Shown here: in pieces, positions 32,079 through 40,076 of the stretch
Layout of the letters: every line of letters begins with the position of its first letter
Position numbering within the stretch: the first letter of the stretch is position 1
Assembly (NCBI GenBank): GCA_002305165.1
Contig: DBQI01000052.1
Span: 1-48,761 of the forward strand
Direction of reading: 5' to 3'
DNA: 48,761 nucleotides
Origin: Armatimonadetes bacterium UBA1398
Lineage (GTDB): Bacteria; Armatimonadota; Zipacnadia; UBA1398
Made by a program: the position numbers and the translations under genes
Notes under the pieces: generated by a model
Databases searched by the model: none
Told to the model about the DNA's origin: nothing
What the model saw: the letters and a program-made list of their open reading frames with translations, nothing else

Positions 32079-33218
32079 CTACTGGTGCTGCGGGTCGGTC
32101 ACGCGCTGCTCACGCAGGCGCGACTTGCCCTGGCTGCTCGCTCGGAGCTCGGCGAGCAGCGCCTCGTAACGGTCGCGGTCGACCGGGACGCTGACCTTCT
32201 CGCCCGTCTTGCCTGAGAGGATCATGCCGTTGATCATCTCCATGGCGTTGAGCCCCTCCTCGCCCGGGGCGATGAGCGGCTCCCCGTCGAGAATGGCGCG
32301 CACGAAGTTCGCCGTGATCGCGCGGTGGCCGCTATCGGTCTCCCGGAGATCCACGGCGACCTCGGTGCCGCGGGGGGAGCTCCACATCTCCTCTGACTCG
32401 CGGTTGTGCTGCCGGACCGGCGTGTCGACGGTCCACAGTCTGATCTTGCCATCCTGGATCCGCAGCTTGCCCTTATCGCCGCTGATCTCGATCAAATGCG
32501 CCTCCGGCGCCTCGGTGGTGCTGGTGTAGAGGTAGCCGTGTGCGCCGTTCGGGTACGTGAGCACGGCGAAGGCCTCGTCCTCCACCTCGATGTCATGGAG
32601 GTTCGTGCGCACCTCGCCGTGGATCGCCGCGGGCAGCCCCGCGAGCCAGGTGAAGATGTCCAGCAGGTGGGGCGCCTGGTTGATGAGCACTCCCCCACCC
32701 TCGCCCGTCCACGTCGCCCGCCAGCCCCCTGAGTCGTAGTAGGCCTGGGACCGGTACCATCCCATAACCATACAGGTGCGGTAGATCTCACCCAGGGCGC
32801 CGCTGTCGATGATGCGCTTCGCCTCGATGTAGATCGCCTCGGTGCGCATCTGGTACATCACCGAGAACTTCAGACCCGACTTTCGCCACGCCGCGATCAT
32901 CTCGTCGGCCGCCTTCACCGTGACGGAGATGGGCTTCTCCGACAGAACGTGCATTCCGCGCGACCATGCGTCGATGGCGATGGGCGGGTGGAAGTAGTGG
33001 GGCGTCGCGACTATGACCGCGTCCACGAGGTCGCTATCCAGCAGTTCGGTGTGCTTGGTGAAGCCGGGGACGCCGAAGGCCTCGGCCTTGGCGGCGCACA
33101 CGGCCTCATCGATGTCGCATATGGCAGTCAGCGTCGCTCTGGGGACGTCCTTCATGCTATTCGCGTGGGCGCTCCCCATGCCGCCCACGCCGATGATCCC
33201 GATGCGCACGTTGTCCAC
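32079..33218 (-). CDS. Gfo/Idh/MocA family sugar oxidoreductase
   Basis: The GTG at 33218 has AAGGAG 7 nt upstream and is followed at once by the Rossmann strand (VDNVRIGIIGVGGMGSAHAN). The protein has 379 residues. GVGGMG binds NAD(P); LSEKPISVTVKAADEM carries the family's EKP. The second half has the beta-sheet with GGGVLINQAPHLLDIFTWLA, which holds the active-site His. It is a cytoplasmic dehydrogenase for a sugar, cyclitol or derivative. It is a second copy of this family in the window (the other is at 13704-14858) but is not close in sequence. It converges on the large GH99-like gene. Confidence 0.93.
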   Translation of the reverse strand: MDNVRIGIIGVGGMGSAHANSMKDVPRATLTAICDIDEAVCAAKAEAFGVPGFTKHTELLDSDLVDAVIVATPHYFHPPIAIDAWSRGMHVLSEKPISVTVKAADEMIAAWRKSGLKFSVMYQMRTEAIYIEAKRIIDSGALGEIYRTCMVMGWYRSQAYYDSGGWRATWTGEGGGVLINQAPHLLDIFTWLAGLPAAIHGEVRTNLHDIEVEDEAFAVLTYPNGAHGYLYTSTTEAPEAHLIEISGDKGKLRIQDGKIRLWTVDTPVRQHNRESEEMWSSPRGTEVAVDLRETDSGHRAITANFVRAILDGEPLIAPGEEGLNAMEMINGMILSGKTGEKVSVPVDRDRYEALLAELRASSQGKSRLREQRVTDPQHQ

Positions 33219-33317
33219 GTGTCTGCTCCTTCTGAACCGGGCCCTCACGCCCGGGGCTACGCACCCTGGGCTTTTCTCGGGCGACCTGCGCCTCCCCTGC
33301 CGCGGCGTACAGAGGAA

Positions 33318-33346
33318 AGCCGAGGAGAGGGTTCCTCTCCTCGGCT
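33318..33346 (-). terminator. Near-perfect hairpin after the barrel-protein gene
   Basis: A 13-bp perfect stem (AGCCGAGGAGAGG at 33318-33330, complement at 33334-33346) with a 3-nt loop lies 41 bp after the stop of the minus-strand outer-membrane protein gene. On that strand it is followed by TTTCC. It is the clearest terminator in the window. Confidence 0.75.
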
Positions 33347-33386
33347 CACGTCGCCGTCCGATCCCCTAGAAGCTGGGGATCTCCAT

Positions 33387-36300
33387 TCAGAAGGGCGTCT
33401 GGTACTCGATGAACACCATGGTGTCCTCGGGCACATCGGACATGAAGTCGGCGTAGAGCTGGCCCCACATGTTCTGGCCTTGAGCGCCGGGCACGTACTG
33501 GTTCCGCAGCGGGCCGGTGCGCGTCACGCCGACACTGAGCTTCTGGGCCTCCGACCAGCGGTGCGAGTAGCGGAAGGTGTACGCCTCGCCGATAGGCCCG
33601 CCACCGGGATCGGACGTTACCGTCTCGCCCCAACGCGGCGAGTCCGCGCTCCAGTTGTAGTAACGGAAGCTCAGGCTATCGCGAGGCGTCAGCGCCCACT
33701 GGAGGTTCAAGTCGTAGCCCGTGCTCGTGATGCCCGACGCGCTGTAGCGCGTGTTGTTGCGCGCCAGGCTCACCGTCTTGCCCTCACCGAAGGTGTAGAC
33801 GATGCCGTATTGAGTCGCCCAGTTGTCGTTCCCCGCGCCCCATGTGGTGGGGATGGCCGAGCCGGACGCGCCGTAGAAGGGCACCGTGTTCCACGTCTGA
33901 CTCTCTAGCACGCCGCCGGCCAGCGAAGCGTTCCGGAAGAAGGCGGCGGACACGTTGAGCCGGTCGTTCACGGGCATATCGACCCGGTACTCGGTCATCG
34001 AGCCCATCTGAAGCTGGGGGCTGGCGGGCTTGTCCGGCCCGTCCGGATCCCAGATGGGGTTGTCCCGCCAAGTCGCGCTGATACGGGCGTCGCCCAGCTT
34101 CGCGGCGAGCATGACGCTCCGGCTCACGAAGCTCAGCTCATCGCCCGCGCCGTAGTGATGGAAGCCGCGCACGGCCGCCATCCACTTCTCCTCCGGCCCC
34201 GTCAGCGTCGCCGCCCAGCCGTAGGACGGCCGCATGACGCCGAGCCGATCGATGTGCCGGTACTGGCTTCCCTGCAACGCGAGGTTGCCCAGGCCGCCCA
34301 GGTCCACGGGCTGCGCGAAGGCGACGCGGTAGAGCTTGCCCTGGGACTCGCCATCCAAGTAGTTCTCCTGGTACCCCGCATAGAGCTGGGTGCCCCAGTG
34401 GCTGAGAGTCCGGTTCAGGTTGATCGCGCGGTTGTGAGCCGAGAACTCGCGGTCGTAGGGGTTCACGGCGCCGGCGAGGTTGAACCCGCGCGACATGTCC
34501 ACCCAATCGGCCGTGGCGTTCCAGTCGAAGCCCGCCAGGTTGCCCGAAAGCGCGACGGCGCGATGGGAGCGCGAGGCGCCCATCGGGTCCCGCTGCCGGG
34601 TGTACGTCGCGCCGGCGAGATTCAGGCCGCTGAAGATCTCGAAGGTCGGCACCGAGAGGTTCAGGGTGCTGTCCTGCAGCCCCGCGCCATCGGTGATCCC
34701 CGCGCTGAGCGACCCCGTCAGTTGCAGCGGGCCGGCGATCTTCAGGCCCGAGAAGTTCATGGAGTGCCGCTCACTGCCGAGCGGGCTCGCTCCGCCGGTG
34801 AGCCACCGGTTGAGCCGCGCGTCCTCGAAGTCGCTGCGGCTGCCCGTGTACCCAACGGTCATCCCGAGGAGGCTGACATTGCTCAGGCTGGCGGTCGTCG
34901 TGCGCCGAGTCGGCGACTCGATGCCCTTCAGCCGGTCCAGTTCCTCGAACCGGTCCTCGACGACCTGAAGCTGTGCGGGGTTGTCGCCGCCCGTCAGGCG
35001 CTGGGTCAGGCTCCGCACGGTCCGGCGCTGCTGGTAGTTCTCGCCCGGATCGGCCAGGATCGTCTCCTCGGTCGCGTTCAGATTCGACGCGTTCGAGGGG
35101 CGGGTGATCTTCAGAGTCTCCTCCGCGGCCTCGAGTACCGTGCCGCCATCGGACGTCGCGACCCGGAGGGTCTGGTCCACCTGGCTCGCGTCCCGGCGAC
35201 TGTCGAGCAGGTAGCGCCCGAACTCCGACCGCGAGTACATGATGTTCTCACTCGGACGGAGACCCCAGGACTTCAGCCGCAGCTCCTCGCCCGCGAACTG
35301 GCTGATGGCTTGGCGGCCCTTGTCGCCCGCCCCCTCCATCGTCTGCCAGCTCTTGGCGTAGGTGCCGCCCGACTGCCACCAGGCGCTCATGAGGTTGCGG
35401 CCACCCCAGCGGTTGGGGTCCTGGAGGAAGGTGGCGATGTCCTGCTGCACGGCCGAGTCCACGTGGCCGTAGTTCGAGTCCATATGGAAGAACGTCTCGC
35501 CGTACCAGAACTTGCTCTCGTTCGACGTGCCGTAGCGCCAGTCGTGCCACTTCACATCCCGGGAGCTTCCCTCGGGCGGCGCGTAGGCGGGATCGCCCTC
35601 GCGCGCGCCGGCGGTGCGGCCGCTGCCGAGGATGTTCTGGCGGATGAACTCGTCGCGATAGGATCCCTGGGACGTCGCGTCCACGTTGCGGACCGTCCCG
35701 TAGCTCACCTTGGCCTGACCCAGTTGGAGGTCCATCACCGAGAAGCCGTACTCCTGGCGTACCGTGTCTCTCCACTGAGTGTTCGCGGCCAGCGAGTTGC
35801 CGAGCTGGAACCAATCCTTATCGCCGAAGCTCCTGCGCCCGATGTCCCGAGTGACGAGGTCACCCTCCTTGGCGTAGTAGAGCTTGAACGCGCCGGTGGC
35901 CCCCTCGTCGCCCGTCAGGTTCAGAGGCTGGGCCGTTCCGAGCCCGCCCATGAGGCTGGAGGAGAAGGCCGCGGCCGGGGTCTCCGTGCTCTGGCGGCAC
36001 TGGTAGGTGACCTCGATCACCGTGTTCGTCGGCAGGTTGCGGAGGAGCCGGATCACATAGGCGCCCGCCCCGGGACGAGCGCCGACGGCGTAGTCGGTCG
36101 GCATGAGCCGGATGCCATCGGCCAGCACGCGGACGGTGTCCTCGATGATGACGAGGCCCGCCGCAACATCATCGCCCGACAGGTCGATGTTGATGAAGTT
36201 CGCGCCATCGTGGAAGCGAGGCCCGTAGGAGCGGGTGACCGACTGCTGCACCGTGGTGGACTCGTCACCCTCGCTCCGAAGCCCTAGCCGCTCAGCGAGC

Positions 36301-36461
36301 GACGGTCCCTCGGGGGGCGGCGCAGCCTCCTCGGCGGCAGGCGCGGCCTCCTCAGCGGGAGGCGGAGGCGCCTCCTCCTGAGCCCATGCTACCACCGGCG
36401 CCAAGAGCAGGCCCGTCGCGAGGGCCAGTGCCATCAACTTGGTCCGTGTGAGAGCCAACAC
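33387..36461 (-). CDS. Large outer-membrane beta-barrel-like protein
   Basis: A GTG at 36461 has GGAAGGAGA upstream and starts a signal peptide (LMALALATGLLLAPVVAWAQ). The 1024-residue protein then has an Ala/Glu/Pro-rich linker (~27-55), a folded N-terminal part with Tyr/Asp-rich strands (~60-330), a region with several Gln/Arg-rich helices, and from ~520 on a long run of alternating polar/hydrophobic strands (GLNLAGATYTRQRDP, NLALQGSQYRHIDR, YDLNLQWALTPRDSL). It ends in VFIEYQTPF, a terminal-Phe barrel-assembly signal. I infer an outer-membrane barrel with a periplasmic N-terminal module. The family and function are not recognised. It lies 51 bp after the zinc-finger protein gene, so the two probably share a transcript. 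Confidence 0.7.
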   Translation of the reverse strand: MLALTRTKLMALALATGLLLAPVVAWAQEEAPPPPAEEAAPAAEEAAPPPEGPSLAERLGLRSEGDESTTVQQSVTRSYGPRFHDGANFINIDLSGDDVAAGLVIIEDTVRVLADGIRLMPTDYAVGARPGAGAYVIRLLRNLPTNTVIEVTYQCRQSTETPAAAFSSSLMGGLGTAQPLNLTGDEGATGAFKLYYAKEGDLVTRDIGRRSFGDKDWFQLGNSLAANTQWRDTVRQEYGFSVMDLQLGQAKVSYGTVRNVDATSQGSYRDEFIRQNILGSGRTAGAREGDPAYAPPEGSSRDVKWHDWRYGTSNESKFWYGETFFHMDSNYGHVDSAVQQDIATFLQDPNRWGGRNLMSAWWQSGGTYAKSWQTMEGAGDKGRQAISQFAGEELRLKSWGLRPSENIMYSRSEFGRYLLDSRRDASQVDQTLRVATSDGGTVLEAAEETLKITRPSNASNLNATEETILADPGENYQQRRTVRSLTQRLTGGDNPAQLQVVEDRFEELDRLKGIESPTRRTTTASLSNVSLLGMTVGYTGSRSDFEDARLNRWLTGGASPLGSERHSMNFSGLKIAGPLQLTGSLSAGITDGAGLQDSTLNLSVPTFEIFSGLNLAGATYTRQRDPMGASRSHRAVALSGNLAGFDWNATADWVDMSRGFNLAGAVNPYDREFSAHNRAINLNRTLSHWGTQLYAGYQENYLDGESQGKLYRVAFAQPVDLGGLGNLALQGSQYRHIDRLGVMRPSYGWAATLTGPEEKWMAAVRGFHHYGAGDELSFVSRSVMLAAKLGDARISATWRDNPIWDPDGPDKPASPQLQMGSMTEYRVDMPVNDRLNVSAAFFRNASLAGGVLESQTWNTVPFYGASGSAIPTTWGAGNDNWATQYGIVYTFGEGKTVSLARNNTRYSASGITSTGYDLNLQWALTPRDSLSFRYYNWSADSPRWGETVTSDPGGGPIGEAYTFRYSHRWSEAQKLSVGVTRTGPLRNQYVPGAQGQNMWGQLYADFMSDVPEDTMVFIEYQTPF

Positions 36462-36512
36462 TTCGCGTCTCCTTCCAGACCCTACAACAGCCTCGGGCCT
36501 TGGGGCCCTTGG

Positions 36513-37622
36513 CTAATACAGTACAGCCGATACGGAGGGTTCAAGATACTCGCCCGCGTACGGCCCTCCGCGCTGTTCAACGGTCACGGCCTCTACAATG
36601 AAGAGATCCTCGCCGTGCGCTTGCTCCGGCTGAGGTGGCGGCGGAGCGGGCGCTTCAGACTTCTGGGCACCCGAACCGATCAGCTCCACCCAAGCCCTAT
36701 TGATCAGATCACTCGAACCGTCCGCTCGATTCGGTTCCGCGGCCGGCGACGTGGTGGGCGTCACGGAGAGCGCCACGCCGCTGGCCCCACGCTCCACATC
36801 CGCCCTCACAGCGACCGCGCTGCGCGCCGTCCTGCCTCTCGTCCGGGCCGCCACGCGCACGACACGCGGCGGCGTCCTCGTCACGACGTGCGCCGCCGGC
36901 AAGGCAACGGGCGTTGACCCACGCTCCGTCTCATCGAGGCCAACGACGGGCAGGCTCCTGACCAGCGGCACCTCGTCGGAGCCCTGCGCCGATGCCAACG
37001 AGACATCGGGGCTCCCGTCGATGCCCTTCGAGGCGCTCCACAGTTGGCTGGCGCCCCATCCGGCCAGGAAGACGACCAGGACGCCCGCCACTGCCGCCGC
37101 CATGCTCGTCACCGATCGCGTCGCCACCCGCCGCCACCACGGGGCCGCGGCGACACGCCTCAATGAATGTGACTCGACTAGCCGGGCGAGGCGCGCGGCG
37201 CAGCGCGCGGAGGGCTCCTCCCGCACTGTCGCCAGGACGCCCGCCTGCTCCTCCAGCGCCTGGAGTCTCCGGGCGCAGTACTCGCACGACTCGAGGTGCT
37301 CGGTCACTCGCAGGCCATCCTCGCCCGCGAGCTCTCCGTCCGCCAGCGCCGACAACTGCGGCCCCAGGCTGTAGCAGAGGTTCGACTCCGCCACGCCCTG
37401 GACCGGCATGGAATCATAGATACGCGACAGCAGATCCCGCGAGGGCTCCGCCATCGCCATCAAGGCGTCGTCGAGCTCCCCGCCCAGACCGGTGCAGGCG
37501 AGAAGCCTCGCCTCACACCGCGGGCAGTGAGCCGCGTGCTCCTCCAACGCTGCCATGGTGCTGTGGCTGAGCTGACCGAGCCCGTACGTCTCCGCCAGTT
37601 GCTCTACCCTGGAGCAATCCAT
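36513..37622 (-). CDS. Membrane-anchored anti-sigma-like protein with two zinc fingers
   Basis: The 369-residue protein has two copies of the zinc-binding anti-sigma motif. In the first, Cys3 is followed by 25 residues, then H29-x3-C33-x2-C36. In the second, Cys82 is followed by 25 residues, then H108-x3-C112-x2-C115. A transmembrane segment lies near 175-197 (SMAAAVAGVLVVFLAGWGA), followed by a long periplasmic Ser/Thr/Arg-rich tail. Such proteins hold an ECF sigma factor at the membrane. A zinc-finger duplication is unusual. No sigma gene is adjacent. The ATG at 37622 has GAGGGAGA upstream (an in-frame TTG lies 18 nt earlier). It precedes the outer-membrane-barrel gene by 51 bp. Confidence 0.82.
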   Translation of the reverse strand: MDCSRVEQLAETYGLGQLSHSTMAALEEHAAHCPRCEARLLACTGLGGELDDALMAMAEPSRDLLSRIYDSMPVQGVAESNLCYSLGPQLSALADGELAGEDGLRVTEHLESCEYCARRLQALEEQAGVLATVREEPSARCAARLARLVESHSLRRVAAAPWWRRVATRSVTSMAAAVAGVLVVFLAGWGASQLWSASKGIDGSPDVSLASAQGSDEVPLVRSLPVVGLDETERGSTPVALPAAHVVTRTPPRVVRVAARTRGRTARSAVAVRADVERGASGVALSVTPTTSPAAEPNRADGSSDLINRAWVELIGSGAQKSEAPAPPPPQPEQAHGEDLFIVEAVTVEQRGGPYAGEYLEPSVSAVLY

Positions 37623-37740
37623 GGGTACGATCTCCCTCAAGGAGCCTTATCGCTCCGCAGCCTTCTTGGCTGCTACACCCAATAGGACACCCTGGGCGTC
37701 ACGAGGTTCCGCGTTCCCGCGCGCCTTTCTATGTCAGCAC

Positions 37741-39909
37741 TCAGTACACACCAGCGTAAGTATACACGGTACTCGACGGGGCGTGCTCGGGGGATCCCCA
37801 GTGCACACGCGCCGCGAGCATCGCGTGACTCGGGCCGCCGGGCCGAATCCCGGAGATGTACCACTCCGCCGGCACCTCGACGGTGTCGCCGGGCTGGAGC
37901 ACCGCGGGCCGTTCGTAGATGTCCTGTCTGCCCGACACGCCCGGCGTGTCGTAGGTGGTGACGCCGAGGATCTCCACCGGTCGATCGTGGATGGCGGTGA
38001 GCTTCACCGTGCCGCGAACCGACGAGCCGATGGCGAACCCATCGGATCCGGGCAACAGCAGCTCCACCCTCGCCGGCACACGGGAGTTCATCTCGCGGCA
38101 GCGCGTCATCGCGGCGGCGCCGGCGAGCGCCCACTCCCGGCCGGCGTAGGGCCCCGTGCGCCCCGAGATCGCGCGCATCACGTCGTGGCAGAAGACGCCC
38201 ACGGGCGGCTGGTGGTGATCCGTCTCCTGCATGGCCGTGAGCAGCCGCTCGTAGTAGCGCTGTGGCGCCGGCGGCGACGTGATCCCCTGATGGCTGTAGA
38301 AGTCGATCTGGTTGCCGAAGATGAGGTTCATCGGCGAGGCCTCGCTGTAGACCGACCAACTCCCCTCCTGCTTCGTCTTGCGGATGCCCGGAACCACGGC
38401 ATCGAACTGCCGCTGGCTGTTGTACTCGTAGAGCATCACGGCGTCGATCGCGACGCCCGCGTCGGTGAACATGTAGGGGTCCTGGCCGTGCTGCTGGCCG
38501 TGGAGCCAGGACAGGGTGAAGGTCCAGAGCGGCTTCTCGCAGCCGCTGTCGCGCAGGATGTCCCGAAGCACCAAGGCGGTGCGGCGGGCGCGCCACCAGT
38601 CCCAGAGCCGCGCGGTCTCGGAGCTCCACGCCGCCGAACGCTCCCTGATCCACGCTTCGCGGTCCTCGGCTCCCAACTCGTTCCAGTCCTCGGGCACGTC
38701 GGGGCGCATCTCGTCCACAAACTCATTGACGGCGGCGAACCCCACATTCCCATCCCGGATGTAGTCGAACCCGATCATGTCCACGTTCGGGTTCGCGTCC
38801 ATCTCCCGCACCATCCCGGTCAGGTCGTGGACCCGTCCGAGATCCAGGAGGGACGGAATGTAGGCCTCGGCGTGGTCGTTCGCCTGCACCATGCGGTACG
38901 GCGGTAGCAGCTTCGGGTCGCCGAAGGTGCGGTAGGCGTACGCGTAGGCGCCGAAGGTGAGGCCCCGGGAGTGAGCGTGGGCGCCCATGGCGTCCAGGGC
39001 CCTCCGCGTCGGACCGAACCACACGCTGCCCGATGGTAGGGGGCCGCCCCGGGTATCGGTGACGAAGGCCGAGTACCAGAGGGTGTCGGCCGAGAAGAGG
39101 TCCAGCCAATCGAAGATCGCTGTCCAGTCGCCCTCCTCACCGTTCGGCCGTCGAGTCCGGAGTTCGAGGACGTTCGTCATGGCCGTCTCGTAGGTCACGA
39201 TCCCCAGCCCGCGGGGCACTTCGCGAGGCTCCCTCGCCACGACCCTGAAGTCCCGGTCGATGACCTCGCGCACCAAGCTGCCCGGAGCCGGCCGGTACGC
39301 CGACTGATCGACGGCCTCCTCCCTCGCCCGGGGCTCGCTCTCCGTGTCCTCGGTGACCAACTCCAGCCGCTTGGACCGTCCCTCGCGTTGGCGCGACGGC
39401 GCGCTGCGGGATCGCCAGTCGTAGTTGGAGGGGTAGGCCTCCACGGGGACGCTCAGCTCGCACCGCACGGTGTACACGGCTGGCTCGGTGCCCAGGGGCA
39501 TGGGCCACTTGCCCACCCACGCGTTCGACGCCGGGTCGTAACGCACGGGCACCTGCGCCCGCCCCCCCGCGTCTCGCACATGGATTCCCTCGCGGAACAC
39601 CCGGACGCGCGGCTCATTGACGGCGATGGGCTCGCCCGTGGCGTCCTGGACCGCGATGCTCACCGGCACCAGCTCGTAGCGGTAGTAGCACTGGTAGCCG
39701 TCCTCGGCGCCCCCGTCGGAGTCGCCGAAGGAGACGGTGACCATCTGCACCTCCGGCAGCTCGCCTCGACGGGCGCGCTGGACGAGTTCGCCCAGCAGGT
39801 CGGACGCGAAGAAGTAGATGAGGCCCAAGACGACGGCGGTGCTGAGGAAGATCTGGAACCATCGCGGTTGGGGCCTCCGCGTCCACTCTGCTTGTATGCG
39901 GCGAGGCAT
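37741..39909 (-). CDS. Membrane-anchored glycosidase-like TIM-barrel protein
   Basis: The ATG at 39909 has GGAG 7 nt upstream. A membrane anchor follows (residues ~17-36, WFQIFLSTAVVLGLIYFFAS) and then a large extracytoplasmic part, 722 residues in all. An N-terminal beta-rich segment (~45-210) is followed by a TIM-barrel-like region: LFSADTLWYSAFVTD, then GAHAHSRGLTFGAYAYAYRT, IGFDYIRDGNVGFAAVNEFV and PLWTFTLSWLHGQQHGQDPY. A C-terminal beta-sandwich ends the protein. The Asp-rich GFDYIRDG strand resembles GHL10-type hydrolase-like barrels. I cannot name the family. It is divergent from the GHL10-type gene across 167 bp, and the zinc-finger gene follows 118 bp downstream. Confidence 0.72.
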   Translation of the reverse strand: MPRRIQAEWTRRPQPRWFQIFLSTAVVLGLIYFFASDLLGELVQRARRGELPEVQMVTVSFGDSDGGAEDGYQCYYRYELVPVSIAVQDATGEPIAVNEPRVRVFREGIHVRDAGGRAQVPVRYDPASNAWVGKWPMPLGTEPAVYTVRCELSVPVEAYPSNYDWRSRSAPSRQREGRSKRLELVTEDTESEPRAREEAVDQSAYRPAPGSLVREVIDRDFRVVAREPREVPRGLGIVTYETAMTNVLELRTRRPNGEEGDWTAIFDWLDLFSADTLWYSAFVTDTRGGPLPSGSVWFGPTRRALDAMGAHAHSRGLTFGAYAYAYRTFGDPKLLPPYRMVQANDHAEAYIPSLLDLGRVHDLTGMVREMDANPNVDMIGFDYIRDGNVGFAAVNEFVDEMRPDVPEDWNELGAEDREAWIRERSAAWSSETARLWDWWRARRTALVLRDILRDSGCEKPLWTFTLSWLHGQQHGQDPYMFTDAGVAIDAVMLYEYNSQRQFDAVVPGIRKTKQEGSWSVYSEASPMNLIFGNQIDFYSHQGITSPPAPQRYYERLLTAMQETDHHQPPVGVFCHDVMRAISGRTGPYAGREWALAGAAAMTRCREMNSRVPARVELLLPGSDGFAIGSSVRGTVKLTAIHDRPVEILGVTTYDTPGVSGRQDIYERPAVLQPGDTVEVPAEWYISGIRPGGPSHAMLAARVHWGSPEHAPSSTVYTYAGVY

Positions 39910-40076
39910 AGGCGACTCCGGGAGCGCTGGATCGAGGGATCTCTGGCGGCGGCCGCCCCGTCGACAAGGGCATCTCCCCGGAGGACATCGGCCCGAGGAG
40001 CCAAACCATACCATCGACGACCTGGGCGCCGCGCGGTCTGTTCGTGTCGTGCGCCCGCTCCCAAGGAGGGGCGGTC

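Noticed and set aside
34155..36287. Plus-strand open frame of 710 residues opposite the barrel protein
   Set aside because: It shows no domain and Arg/Val/Ala-rich shadow composition; the minus strand has a signal peptide and barrel ending.
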